The translations under genes were made by a program, and so were the position numbers. Below, one piece after another: positions 9,323 through 20,318 of a DNA stretch of 64,000 nt (position 1 is the stretch's first letter; each line of letters begins with the position of its first letter). Source of the stretch: Bradyrhizobium sp. CCBAU 53340 (lineage in GTDB: Bacteria > Pseudomonadota > Alphaproteobacteria > Rhizobiales > Xanthobacteraceae); NCBI RefSeq assembly GCF_015291645.1, contig NZ_CP030055.1:3968001-4032000 (forward strand), read 5' to 3'. Below the pieces are notes generated by a model, which ran no database searches, was not told where the DNA came from, and saw only the letters and a list, made by a program, of their open reading frames with translations.

Positions 9323-10927
9323 TCAGGCCGGAGCGAACCGGCCGATTGCTAGCCGTGGCTGTATATTGGCCCAGAAGGCCCCTAGAGCAACCTGGATGCC
9401 CTTCAGCAGGGCTGCGAGGGTGGATCGGCAAGGAGCGAGCGTCTTTGCCAGCGCAGCCAGAAACGCGTCGAACCCAAGGATGTTGAGCACGCGTGTGAAG
9501 TTGTAGCAGAGCGCCATCAGGCTCCACTCGCCGCGGACCTTGTCGAAACCGCGGACCAGGAAATGACGGTAGCCGGCACGGCATTTGAGCGTGCCAAACG
9601 GATGCTCGACAATCCCCGAACGACGGCGCATCAGCTCGCCTGCGCCCTGCATCCGCGCGCGGTGACGTTCAAGAACGTCTTCATGCTCCCAGCGACCGAT
9701 CGTCCGGTTGGTCGCGTTCGACGCGAGGCAACAGACCTTGAGTGGGCAGGTCTTGCAGGTCGCTCCGCGCGCCGCGTAGCGGATCTCGATGCGGCCACTG
9801 GTGTTCTTCTGCCTGCTCTTCATCGGATGTAGCTGATGGCCGGCGGGACAACGGTAGGTGTCGGATGCGCCATCATAGTTGAAGTCCTTGAGGGCGAAGC
9901 GGCCTTGCTTCTCGAGCCGGGCGTTGCCCTCCGGCACCGGAACATAGGCCGTGATGCCATCGTCCTCACAGGCCTTCAGTTCGCGACTGCTGTAATAGCC
10001 CTCATCTGCCAGCGCCTGCAGGGCCTTGACCTCAAGGGACTCCTTTGCCGCTACGGCCAGTGCATGTAGCTGGCCGACATCGCTGCTGTCGTTCACCACC
10101 TCGCTGGCGACAATGAGCTTGTGCTTGTCGTCGACTGCGGTCTGCACATTGTAGCCTGCAACCCCTTGGCCGCTCTTGACCAGAAGCCGGGCATCCGGAT
10201 CTGTCAGGGACAGCTGCGTCTGGTCATTCTCTTCCAACCGAACAAGATCGGCTTGGGCGCGCGAGCGCTTTGTCATCAGCGCCGCAACCTTCTCGCCGAT
10301 GTCGCCACCATCTCCGTCGCCGCCATCAGCCCCATCCTTGCCCGGCTTCTTGGCTTCCGCGGCATCATTGTCCTCAAGAGACTTGCCGTAAGCCTCGATC
10401 TCCTGGTCCAGCTTTGCGATCTGATCGGCAAGCCTCTTGCGCGTAAAGATGCTGGCCTTGCTGGCGTTGCCATGGAAGAACGAGCCGTCAATCGCAACAA
10501 CGCTGCCGCCGACAAGACCGAGCTCGCGCATCAGCAGCACGAAGCTGCGGTTGGCCGCCTTCAGAGCCGCCCAGTTCTCTTTGCGGAAGTTGCCGATCGT
10601 CCGATAACCCGGCTTCAGATTCTTCAGAAGCCAGATTAGTTCCAGATTGCGGCAGGCCTCCCGCTCTAACCGACGCGACGACCTGATTTGGTTGATGTAG
10701 CCGTAAAGGTAGAGCTTCAGCAGATCGGCCGGATCGTACGGCGGCTGGCCGGCCCCTTCAGCCTTGCGGCCCGCATGGCGAAAGCCGAGTTTGGCAAGGT
10801 CGAGGACATGAACGAAGCTCTCGATCGCCCGGACCGGATTGTCCGGCCCGACATAGTCCTCAATCCGAGCGGGAAGCAGACTGGGTTGCTCCCGGCTCTC
10901 TCCGGTCTTGAATGTGCGATTCGCCAT
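9323..10927 (-). CDS. IS1182 family transposase
   Basis: A DDE transposase of 534 residues with the IS1182 layout: an N-terminal DUF772 domain (DYVGPDNPVRAIESFV; YDPADLLKLYLYGYINQIRSSR), catalytic Asp in VAIDGSFF, a long charged insertion, the second Asp in AVDDKHKLIVASEV, a Cys-rich loop (CKTCPLKVCC), and the Glu region RRSGIVEHPFGTLK. It cuts and pastes the surrounding element. Full length and without frameshift. Confidence 0.92.
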   Translation of the reverse strand: MANRTFKTGESREQPSLLPARIEDYVGPDNPVRAIESFVHVLDLAKLGFRHAGRKAEGAGQPPYDPADLLKLYLYGYINQIRSSRRLEREACRNLELIWLLKNLKPGYRTIGNFRKENWAALKAANRSFVLLMRELGLVGGSVVAIDGSFFHGNASKASIFTRKRLADQIAKLDQEIEAYGKSLEDNDAAEAKKPGKDGADGGDGDGGDIGEKVAALMTKRSRAQADLVRLEENDQTQLSLTDPDARLLVKSGQGVAGYNVQTAVDDKHKLIVASEVVNDSSDVGQLHALAVAAKESLEVKALQALADEGYYSSRELKACEDDGITAYVPVPEGNARLEKQGRFALKDFNYDGASDTYRCPAGHQLHPMKSRQKNTSGRIEIRYAARGATCKTCPLKVCCLASNATNRTIGRWEHEDVLERHRARMQGAGELMRRRSGIVEHPFGTLKCRAGYRHFLVRGFDKVRGEWSLMALCYNFTRVLNILGFDAFLAALAKTLAPCRSTLAALLKGIQVALGAFWANIQPRLAIGRFAPA

Positions 10928-10964
10928 AAGACGAATCCTACATCAACTCCTGAGATCCAACGTT

Positions 10965-10988
10965 CTTGCTCAGCCTCGACGGGCAACG
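10965..10988. repeat. right terminal inverted repeat of the IS1182-type element
   Basis: Its reverse complement begins TTGCCCGTCGAGGCTG, the same as the left end. It lies upstream of the transposase start. Confidence 0.85.
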
Positions 10989-11089
10989 CAAGGGCTTGTA
11001 GGTCGCGAGCTGCGCGGCGGCCACGCCACGGCCACGAAGCGGTCTCCCCAGTAGCCGACCATGTAACCCACGTTACGGTCTTACGATCG

Positions 11090-11653
11090 CTAATGCCGGG
11101 CCGCTTCTGCCTCCTGCTCCAAATTCAGGATATGGGCCCGCAGCGCGTCGAACCGCGTTTCCGTGGCATCGCTGAACAGCGGGTCCTTATGGGGAGACAA
11201 GGCGTCGGCGATTTCGGTCCAATCCCGAGGTTGCAAGGCATTTGCTGCGGCGGGGAAGAAATCGCGGTCCTCCATGGCGATGTGGCGCCGTTCATGCTCC
11301 AGGAAATCGCGGACGATCTTGTCCACGTCCTGGCGCAGCACCTCGCGGCCGGCAAGGACGCCGTCCACCGCCTGCGCCACCCGATGTAACCGCTCGGCGC
11401 CTTTCTTGTGGTCCTGTGCGAGGTCGCCGACTTTTGCGGCGGCCTTGGGATCGCGAAGCCTGAGCTTGGCGAAGACGCGGTCTTCCTGGGGATGGTGGTA
11501 CATCGCCGTATAGACTTCGAAATAGGCGATGATGGCGCGGATCACCTCGTAGTCGGGTCGGTCGGCGCGATCGAAGACCTCAAGTTCGTGTTCGAGCACA
11601 GTGAGCAATCGCTCGATGTTGCGGTGCTCCCGGTTAAGCAGCTCCATGATCAT
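11090..11653 (-). CDS. hemerythrin domain protein
   Basis: A protein of 187 residues with the four-helix HHE pattern of hemerythrins. Metal-ligand candidates are the His/Glu in LNREHRNIERLL (near the N-terminus), MYHHPQEDRVF, AQDHKKGAERLH and LEHERRHIAMEDRDFFP. Such cytosolic di-iron proteins bind oxygen or respond to nitric oxide or oxidative stress. The chosen start is the first ATG of the pair at 11645-11653, because a longer frame to 11932 has no domain content. A FixK-type box at 11711-11724 lies upstream at a position suited to activation, suggesting expression when oxygen is low (inference). Confidence 0.88.
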   Translation of the reverse strand: MIMELLNREHRNIERLLTVLEHELEVFDRADRPDYEVIRAIIAYFEVYTAMYHHPQEDRVFAKLRLRDPKAAAKVGDLAQDHKKGAERLHRVAQAVDGVLAGREVLRQDVDKIVRDFLEHERRHIAMEDRDFFPAAANALQPRDWTEIADALSPHKDPLFSDATETRFDALRAHILNLEQEAEAARH

Positions 11654-11710
11654 GGTCGTGATCCATATGATGGGCCGTTGGAAAGATTGGGGCAAAGAAC
11701 GGGCGCAGCA

Positions 11711-11724
11711 TTGCGCTGGATCAA
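11711..11724 (-). promoter_or_regulatory. FixK/FNR-type box upstream of the hemerythrin gene
   Basis: The minus strand reads TTGATCCAGCGCAA, matching the FixK2 consensus TTG(A/C)-N6-(T/G)CAA known from Bradyrhizobium. Its centre is 64.5 bases from the ATG. With a class II spacing of 41.5 the transcript would start near 11676, with a -10-like AATCTT at 11683-11688 on that strand. The promoter itself is inferred. Confidence 0.5.
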
Positions 11725-11798
11725 ACCTGGAAGAAATGATGCCAGCCGATCTTCCCTTCGCGCGGCAACCCGCGACGCTGGGTTTGTGCTGCGTCGCG

Positions 11799-12434
11799 TC
11801 AGCGATTGCTGGCGCACAGGGCAGGGACAATGTCCCCAATTCGATCAAAGACAACATCGGGTGATTGCGCCCGCAGCGCCGCCGGTGCTGCGTAGCCCCA
11901 GCACACCGCACCGCAGGCAATCCCCACCGCACGCGCCGCCTCGATATCGCGAACCTCGTCGCCGATGGAGATGACGTTTTCCGGGCTGACGCCGGCGCGG
12001 CGGATCACGCGGCGGAATTTCGCGGGCTTGCCGAACACCGAAGCCGCGCAGTCGAAATACCGGAATAGCGCGGCCGATGCGCCGAGCTTTTGCCGCGCGT
12101 TGGCCTCGCTGTCCGACGTCACCAGTGCGAGCTGCACCCCGTTCTCAGTCAGGGTTCGCAGCATCGCGTCAGTGCCCGCAAACAGCGAAATCTCCGCTGC
12201 CGCTTCTCCTTTCAGCCGCCGTGCATGTCGCGCGATCGCCGGCAGCTTCCAGACGGGCACCTCGAGCTGCGTGAGGATCTCGCGCGTCGAGGCGTGCCGC
12301 AGCCCTTCGATATCCTCATCCCGCACGCGCCGAAAGTCGAAGCGGTCGGCGACGTCGTTGATGGTGCGCAGGAACCAGGGGAAGCTGTCGACGAGGGTGC
12401 CGTCGAGGTCGAAGATGGCGAGGGAGTAGGGCAT
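11799..12434 (-). CDS. HAD superfamily hydrolase (phosphoglycolate phosphatase-like)
   Basis: A protein of 211 residues. HAD motif I is IFDLDGTLVDS (about residues 7-17), motif II is LVTSDS, motif III is the Lys in FGKPAKFRRVI, and motif IV is VISIGDEVRDIEAA. A helical cap lies between motifs I and II, as in the phosphoglycolate phosphatase subgroup. It probably removes phosphate from a small metabolite in the cytosol; the substrate is unknown. The start giving MPYSLAIFDLDG is chosen because the longer frame to 12749 has no family support. Confidence 0.85.
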   Translation of the reverse strand: MPYSLAIFDLDGTLVDSFPWFLRTINDVADRFDFRRVRDEDIEGLRHASTREILTQLEVPVWKLPAIARHARRLKGEAAAEISLFAGTDAMLRTLTENGVQLALVTSDSEANARQKLGASAALFRYFDCAASVFGKPAKFRRVIRRAGVSPENVISIGDEVRDIEAARAVGIACGAVCWGYAAPAALRAQSPDVVFDRIGDIVPALCASNR

Positions 12435-12595
12435 GAGGAGGGACACTGCGGGCGACACGCTGACAGATGCTATATTGTGTTCGAAGAGGTGGCAGATGTC
12501 GGAGCTACTGGCAAGAATTACGGTTAACCCGCAACCTATGCCTGGACGCCCGCGCATTCGCGATCTGCGCATAACTAGCCATACCTGATTGGTGC

Positions 12596-12928
12596 TCAGC
12601 TTCCCGATCGCAGGTTGCGGACGTGGACATTGATGTCGAGATCGATGTCCTTGATGCAGGTCTGTGTCGTCCGATGCGAGCCGCCCTCGTGCCAGCGACC
12701 ATCGCGCGCCCGGGCGCCACGGACGTTGGCGAGCTTCAGGCATCGCCATTGCGGCAGCGGTCCGCTACTCTCGCCGCCAAATTGCCAGGCCAGCACGGCT
12801 TCCTCACCGCCCTTGTCAGTGCCGATGATATGTGGGCAAAGCTCGCGATGTCGGCCCTCATAGACACAGGTCACATGCTGCTGGGCGAGGATGGCGTTGC
12901 GGAAGAGTTGGTAGGTTCGGCTGGGCAT
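12596..12928 (-). CDS. conserved hypothetical protein (WYL-like fold possible)
   Basis: A protein of 110 residues without signal peptide or membrane segment. The N-terminal part (LFRNAILAQQHVTCVYEGRH, then LCPHIIGTDKGGEEAVLAWQ) looks like the start of a WYL-type domain with a strand-turn-strand and GLP-like loop (GPLPQWRCLKLANV), but the similarity is weak. The C-terminus TQTCIKDIDLDINV looks conserved rather than random. It is transcribed away from kptA with 73 bases between the starts. Confidence 0.6.
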   Translation of the reverse strand: MPSRTYQLFRNAILAQQHVTCVYEGRHRELCPHIIGTDKGGEEAVLAWQFGGESSGPLPQWRCLKLANVRGARARDGRWHEGGSHRTTQTCIKDIDLDINVHVRNLRSGS

Positions 12929-13001
12929 CGCTACCTCCAGATCGCCTCATCTGGCATTGTCGCACGCTTGAGTGTAGAGGTGCGCGACCGGAAGGAAAAC
13001 C

Positions 13002-13538
13002 ATGCCGATCAATGACACCCAGCTCAGCAAATTTCTGAGCCTAGTCCTGCGCCACCAGCCGGAAGCGATCGGGTTGGTGCTGGATTCGCAGGGATGGGCC
13101 GGTACCGACGACCTGATCGCCAAGGCAAATGCCGCTGGCACAGAGTTTGGTCGCGACGATCTGCTGCGTGTCGTCGCAGAGAGCGACAAGAAGCGTTTCT
13201 CACTGTCCGCCGATGCACATCGCATTCGCGCTGCGCAAGGCCATTCCGTCTCGGTTGAACTTGGCCTGGCGGCGCAGGAGCCGCCGTCGGTCCTGTATCA
13301 CGGAACGGCAACCCGGTTCGTCGAAGCCATCCTGTCCGAGGGCCTGAAGCCGCAGGCGCGCCAGCAGGTGCATCTGTCCTCCGACGAGGCCACGGCGGAG
13401 CGTGTCGGTCAGCGCCACGGCAAGCCGCATATCTTCAAGGTTGATGCCGACGGCATGCATGCCAAGGGATTCAAGTTCTTTCGCGCGGACAATGGCGTGT
13501 GGCTGACCGACCATGTGCCGCCGGAGTTTCTGGCGTAG
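13002..13538 (+). CDS. kptA: RNA 2'-phosphotransferase (Tpt1/KptA family)
   Basis: A protein of 178 residues. The family transfers an internal 2'-phosphate of RNA to NAD+, giving ADP-ribose 1'',2''-cyclic phosphate; in eukaryotes it finishes tRNA splicing, while in bacteria the natural substrate is unknown. The family motif SLVLRHQPE carries the Arg-His pair (R17, H18); further catalytic arginines are probable at RIRAAQGHS (R76) and QARQQVHLS (R120), and YHGT is the NAD-binding turn. Length and domain order are normal. It is separated by only six bases from the convergent DinB gene. Confidence 0.92.
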   Translation: MPINDTQLSKFLSLVLRHQPEAIGLVLDSQGWAGTDDLIAKANAAGTEFGRDDLLRVVAESDKKRFSLSADAHRIRAAQGHSVSVELGLAAQEPPSVLYHGTATRFVEAILSEGLKPQARQQVHLSSDEATAERVGQRHGKPHIFKVDADGMHAKGFKFFRADNGVWLTDHVPPEFLA

Positions 13539-13544
13539 CTGACG

Positions 13545-14108
13545 TCAGGATTTCCAGATGGTCTCCTCGGTCCAGCCGAGTTCGGCGAACTCGGCGGCCC
13601 GAAGCGGGGCTTCTCCCTCGGCAAAGAACTCATCGAGCTGAGGCGGCGCGACCGAGGTTTCGGAGAGCATGGCGTGCGCTTGCCCACGATGATGGATCTG
13701 GTGCTGGAACAGATGCATCAGCAGGCGGTCGCGGCGTTCGGTCTGGACGGATGTGTCGCGGTTGATCCTGATAACGCCGGCCAGAAGCTCTGGTGTCAGC
13801 GCATCGCAGATGGCAAGCAGGCGCTTGTCCATGGCGGCCTGGGCTGCCTTCAGTTCGGCAAGCGAGGAGTACGGCACCTCGTTTGCCCAGGCCCGTGGTC
13901 CGAGCCAGCCACCCTCGAGTGCGTCGATGTAGAAATGATCGATGACGTAGACGTGGTTCAGCGTGCGCCGAATGCTCGGGAAGAAGCCGGTTCGCGGGGC
14001 TTCGAACTCGGCCTGGCTAAGGTCGGCACAGGCGGTGAGCAGGCGATGGTTCGCCCACGCATTGTTGTAGGCGAACGACCGATAGGTCTGCACGAGTCCT
14101 GAGGACAC
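13545..14108 (-). CDS. DinB family protein
   Basis: A protein of 187 residues with the DinB four-helix fold. The three metal-binding histidines are in LNHVYVIDHFY (about residues 51-61) and HLFQHQIHHRGQ (about residues 131-142). DinB-like proteins are cytosolic and include thiol-dependent transferases, but most have no known reaction. It ends opposite the end of kptA and starts about 45 bases from the end of uvrA on the same strand, so read-through from uvrA is possible. Confidence 0.88.
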   Translation of the reverse strand: MSSGLVQTYRSFAYNNAWANHRLLTACADLSQAEFEAPRTGFFPSIRRTLNHVYVIDHFYIDALEGGWLGPRAWANEVPYSSLAELKAAQAAMDKRLLAICDALTPELLAGVIRINRDTSVQTERRDRLLMHLFQHQIHHRGQAHAMLSETSVAPPQLDEFFAEGEAPLRAAEFAELGWTEETIWKS

Positions 14109-14153
14109 AACTATTCTCCGTGGACCGATCTGTCGGCGGACTACGGCCGCAAT

Positions 14154-17129
<2,976 letters not shown>

Positions 17130-17228
17130 CCGAGTTGCCCTCAAGGAGTCCCAAAAGCGACGCGATCGCGCCAACGTACAGGCGCGCTTCGCCCGGAACC
17201 GGGATCGGCGCCGATGGGGTTGTGAGGC

Positions 17229-17243
17229 GAACGTAGGAAGAAC
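17229..17243 (-). promoter_or_regulatory. LexA (SOS) box upstream of uvrA
   Basis: Plus-strand GAACGTAGGAAGAAC matches the alphaproteobacterial LexA consensus GAAC-N7-GAAC exactly. It lies 100 bases upstream of the uvrA start and is read GTTC-N7-GTTC in the direction of that gene. Confidence 0.85.
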
Positions 17244-17335
17244 GGAGACGGATTTCCAGTGGGACTTGCGAATCGTCAACGGATTGTTGGTGCGCTGGCG
17301 GGACTTGGCAGCAGCCAGTCACCGCGCGAAAACAA

Positions 17336-17360
17336 AAAGGCCGGCGCGAGGCCGGCCTTT
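17336..17360 (-). terminator. intrinsic terminator after the first outer-membrane protein gene
   Basis: A perfect 10-base stem (AAAGGCCGGC with GCCGGCCTTT) and a 5-base loop. On the minus strand it is followed by a T-rich run. It lies about 40 bases past the stop at 17401. Confidence 0.85.
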
Positions 17361-17400
17361 CGTAACGCGATGGCGTTGGAGCCGAAGCTCAGTACTTATC

Positions 17401-18063
17401 TCAGTACTTGGCGACAACCGGGCCGTTGAAGTGATAGTTCACGCCGAGCTGCACGGTGTGGAGGTTGAGCGTGCCGGTCGGCAGGGTGCCGAAGTAGGTC
17501 TCGCCGCCAAGGCTGCGATAGAGGTATTCACCCTTGATCGACCACTGCGGAGCGATGAAGGCTTCGACGCCGGCGCCGACGGTCCAGCCGGAGTGGAACT
17601 TGCTGTCGGAGACGCTCACGCCGAGCGCGGAGAGGGTGATCTTGTTGTCGATCCAGGCGTAACCACCGGTGCCGTAGAACAGGACGTTGTTGACGGCGTA
17701 GCCGATGCGGCCGCGGACCGTGCCCAGCGCGTCGGTCTTGGAGGCGGCGGTGATGCCAGTGGTCGCGTCCGTCGCCGAGGCGCTGACGTCAGCCCAAGAG
17801 CCGTCGGCCTCGATGCCGAACACGACATTGCCGGTCTGCCAGTTGTAGCCGGCGGTGCCGCCGACGAAGCCGCCCTGCATCCGCGGGCTGCTCGAATCTT
17901 CCCAGGCGCCGCCGCCGACGAGACCGAGGTAGAAGCCGGTCCAGTTGTAGACCGAGGCCATGGCGACCGGAGCCTTGGTGTAGGGGCGCGCCGCCAGGTC
18001 GGCAGCCGAAGCGGCGCCGGTCAGAGCGATCAAAGCGGCCGAAGCCAACAAAATCTCTTTCAT
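17401..18063 (-). CDS. outer-membrane beta-barrel protein (Omp25/RopB-like)
   Basis: A protein of 220 residues starting at [20 protein letters not shown], a clear signal peptide cleaved before [12 protein letters not shown], which is the rhizobial and Brucella Omp25/Omp31-type start. The mature part alternates polar and hydrophobic residues in an eight-stranded barrel pattern ([42 protein letters not shown]) and ends in a typical outer-membrane aromatic C-terminus (VAKY). It is likely a structural or immunogenic surface protein, not a large porin. It is paralogous to the gene at 18298 and has its own terminator. The pair separates uvrA from ssb. Confidence 0.92.
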   Translation of the reverse strand: MKEILLASAALIALTGAASAADLAARPYTKAPVAMASVYNWTGFYLGLVGGGAWEDSSSPRMQGGFVGGTAGYNWQTGNVVFGIEADGSWADVSASATDATTGITAASKTDALGTVRGRIGYAVNNVLFYGTGGYAWIDNKITLSALGVSVSDSKFHSGWTVGAGVEAFIAPQWSIKGEYLYRSLGGETYFGTLPTGTLNLHTVQLGVNYHFNGPVVAKY

Positions 18064-18246
18064 TTTCAACCTAATCCCAGTCCCAGTTTCTGTTTTGCCT
18101 TCCGTGCGTCGGAAGGACATCGGACGCTTTGGTCCAACTGATGTCGTCCTTACACCACTAAAGCTGTAAGTTGTGTCTCCCAAAAGTCACAACAGACGTA
18201 AAATGTAATAGTTGCTGACCTTTAGTTCCCTCAGGGAACCCGCAGC

Positions 18247-18272
18247 AAAAAGGCCGGCACGAGGCCGGCCTT
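18247..18272 (-). terminator. intrinsic terminator after the second outer-membrane protein gene
   Basis: A nine-base perfect stem (AAGGCCGGC with GCCGGCCTT) with a 5-base loop, followed on the minus strand by TTTT-rich sequence. The core is the same as in the terminator at 17336-17360, so the duplication of the outer-membrane gene seems to include its terminator. Confidence 0.8.
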
Positions 18273-18297
18273 CGATTCGTCAATGATTTCAGTGGAG

Positions 18298-19059
18298 TCA
18301 GTACTTCGCGATAACAGGGCCGCCCCAGCGATAGTTGAGACGGACGAGGCCCATATCGACATTCTGGCTGATCCGGTCGGTCTGGAATGGAGCGCCGGCC
18401 GGTGAGTTGAGGGTGAGGGTCCGAGTCCCCAGGAAGATGTGGTCGTACTCGACGCCAACCGACCAGTTCGGCGCGAAGCCGAATTCAAGGCCGGCTCCAA
18501 CCGTGCCGCCCCAGCGGTTGTCGCTGGCCGAGGCGAGCAGGGTGCCGGCGCCAGCGAAGCCAGGCGCGGTGTAGATGTTGTACTTGTCGGCGACCACCGC
18601 GGCGCCGCCTTTCACGTAAAACAAGACGTTGTTCCAGGCATAGCCGACCTGGCCTGTGATCAGCCCGAAGGCATCGATCTTCGAGCGGTTACGCTGAGCG
18701 GGGAAGAGAACGCTGACGTTGTCGCCGGAGAAGTCGGCCCAGTTGCCCTGGCCTTCGAGCCCGAACACCCAATTGGCCGATTGCCAGCGATAACCGATCT
18801 GGCCACCGACCGTGCCGCCGGTGGCGTTGTGGCAGCCCTCGCCACCCACGAACGCGCCGCCGCCAAGGACGACGTTGTCCCAGCACTTGTGACTGGATCC
18901 GCCGCCGCCGTTGATGCCGATGTAGAAACCACTCCAGTCGTAGATGGTGGCAATCATCGGCGCCGGCGCCTTGGTGTAGGGACGTGCCGCAAGGTCTGCT
19001 GCACTGGCGGGTGCAGACAGCGCGACGATTCCGATTGTAGCGAACAGAATTTTCTTCAT
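18298..19059 (-). CDS. outer-membrane beta-barrel protein (Omp25/RopB-like)
   Basis: A protein of 253 residues, paralogous to the gene at 17401. The signal peptide MKKILFATIGIVALSAPASA is followed by [12 protein letters not shown], and the barrel strands repeat the same order (WSGFYIGINGGGG; GQVGYAWNNVLFYVKGGAA; VGVEYDHIFLG) up to the terminal VIAKY. It differs by a longer first loop with two cysteines (HKCWDNV, GEGCHNA), which may form a disulfide on the surface. It resides in the outer membrane. It probably has its own promoter in the 19060-19300 region. Confidence 0.92.
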   Translation of the reverse strand: MKKILFATIGIVALSAPASAADLAARPYTKAPAPMIATIYDWSGFYIGINGGGGSSHKCWDNVVLGGGAFVGGEGCHNATGGTVGGQIGYRWQSANWVFGLEGQGNWADFSGDNVSVLFPAQRNRSKIDAFGLITGQVGYAWNNVLFYVKGGAAVVADKYNIYTAPGFAGAGTLLASASDNRWGGTVGAGLEFGFAPNWSVGVEYDHIFLGTRTLTLNSPAGAPFQTDRISQNVDMGLVRLNYRWGGPVIAKY

Positions 19060-19478
19060 TGCAGTCTCCCCAGTGTTGTCCGCCCTGGAGTCCCCGAGCG
19101 GTCAATCAGGCGCGACGCCCAAATGGTCTAATTCCAAGGCAACCGTAGCCCAATCGGGAGGCAGAGTCCGTCTCTGGAATGCAACAGTCGCGGGCAATCG
19201 TCCTGCGCTTAACCTAATGAATGTTAAGCATTTTCTGGTCCCGCCGAGTTCCAATTCATCGCACCGTGCACAGCGGAATTGGGTACCGCCCCGCCCGCGA
19301 AAGGTCGGTCAATTCCGCTATGGAACAAATCTGGAACAAACGTCCGGTCGATGCTATATGTGGGGATAACCAAGGGCGTCGCGGCCCGATCGGGTCTTGT
19401 AAGCGTATAGGGTCGATCCGACAGGCAGCGCGGGCGCGCCTTTTCGAAATTCAGTGGCATTTGGAGTGGAGAGCGGCG
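19060..19478. other. intergenic region between the outer-membrane gene and ssb
   Basis: Divergent promoter region of about 420 bases. Besides the SOS box at 19323-19337 it has an inverted repeat GCTTAAC (19207-19213) and GTTAAGC (19223-19229) followed by ATTTTC, which could be an operator or a weak hairpin. No gene is seen. Confidence 0.5.
19323..19337 (+). promoter_or_regulatory. LexA (SOS) box upstream of ssb
   Basis: GAACAAATCTGGAAC matches GAAC-N7-GAAC exactly. A -10-like TATATG lies at 19355-19360, so the box would cover the -35 region of an ssb promoter. The distance to the ATG is about 140 bases. Confidence 0.85.
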
Positions 19479-19976
19479 ATGGCGGGAAGCGTCAACAAGG
19501 TCATTCTGGTCGGAAATCTCGGCAAGGATCCGGAAATCCGCCGCACCCAGGACGGGCGGCCGATCGCGAATCTGAGCATCGCGACCTCCGAGACCTGGCG
19601 CGACAAGAACAGTGGCGAGCGCAAGGAAAAGACCGAGTGGCACCGCGTCGTGATCTTCAACGAGGGGCTGTGCAAGGTCGCCGAGCAGTATCTGAAGAAG
19701 GGCGCCAAGGTTTACATCGAGGGCGCGCTCCAGACCCGCAAATGGACCGATCAGAGTGGCGTGGAGAAGTACTCCACCGAGGTCGTGCTCCAGGGCTTCA
19801 ACTCGACGCTGACGATGCTCGACGGCCGCGGCGGTGGCGGAGGAGGCGGCAGCTTCGGGGATGAGCCGGGAGGCGATTTCGGCTCGTCCGGCCCCGTCAG
19901 CAGCGCACCGCGCCGCCCCGTGGCCGCCGGCGGCGGTGGCCGCAACAACGACATGGACGACGACATCCCGTTCTGA
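19479..19976 (+). CDS. ssb: single-stranded DNA-binding protein
   Basis: A protein of 165 residues. The OB-fold is residues 1-110 ([39 protein letters not shown]). Then comes a glycine-rich linker and the acidic tail DDDIPF that recruits partner repair and replication proteins. It coats single-stranded DNA as a tetramer. The start at MAGSVNKV is the family start; the frame is open further upstream into the promoter but that part carries no homology. An SOS box precedes it. gyrA follows 342 bases downstream after a terminator. Confidence 0.97.
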   Translation: MAGSVNKVILVGNLGKDPEIRRTQDGRPIANLSIATSETWRDKNSGERKEKTEWHRVVIFNEGLCKVAEQYLKKGAKVYIEGALQTRKWTDQSGVEKYSTEVVLQGFNSTLTMLDGRGGGGGGGSFGDEPGGDFGSSGPVSSAPRRPVAAGGGGRNNDMDDDIPF

Positions 19977-20061
19977 GAGCGGATCGCACGTGGCGAATGC
20001 GCTGCCCGGATTGGGGCGGCGCTTCCCGCGTCATGTCAGCAAATCTGACTAATAGGTGGGG

Positions 20062-20087
20062 CGGGCTCGGAAATTCCGGGCCCGTTT
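20062..20087 (+). terminator. probable intrinsic terminator of ssb
   Basis: Stem CGGGCTCGG with CCGGGCCCG (one wobble pair) and loop AAATT, followed by TTTCATGTTT. It lies about 85 bases past the ssb stop. The rest of the 342-base gap to gyrA shows no gene. Confidence 0.65.
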
Positions 20088-20318
20088 CATGTTTCGGTTG
20101 AACTCGGCCGGCACTCGGCGAGCCGGCTGGTGGGGGCCGCGCACGATTGGGAGCCGATTTCCGGCGGCCGAATCCGGGGCCGTCCAAGGCGCTGCGCACA
20201 ACGCCTTAAGTCGTTGGAAAAACAATCGGAAAAAGCGCTTCCGCCGGCCTTGCAAGGGTGGTTATCGGGGCCTCGATGCGCTATATGATTCCCAGATAAA
20301 ATTTCACCGGATTTCCCC

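Larger units (their letters stand above)
9283..10988 (-). mobile_element. IS1182-type insertion sequence
   Basis: An element of about 1.7 kb holding one full-length transposase gene. The ends are inverted repeats: plus-strand 9283-9306 begins TTGCCCGTCGAGGCTG, and the reverse complement of 10965-10988 begins with the same 16 bases. Over the 24 bases there is one mismatch (GGGCAAGAA against GAGCAAGAA). No obvious target duplication is visible (GTGT on the left, CGCA on the right). The transposase is intact, so the copy may be recent or active. Confidence 0.85.

Noticed and set aside
8910..9584. 224-codon minus-strand frame spanning the left end of the IS1182-type element
   Set aside because: It crosses the inverted repeat and the transposase 3' end in another frame; no homology.
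9283..10988. Target-site duplication around the IS1182-type element
   Set aside because: Left flank GTGT and right flank CGCA do not match.
19207..19229. GCTTAAC/GTTAAGC inverted repeat as a CtrA site
   Set aside because: The TTAA cores are 11 bases apart, not the 7 of the CtrA consensus.
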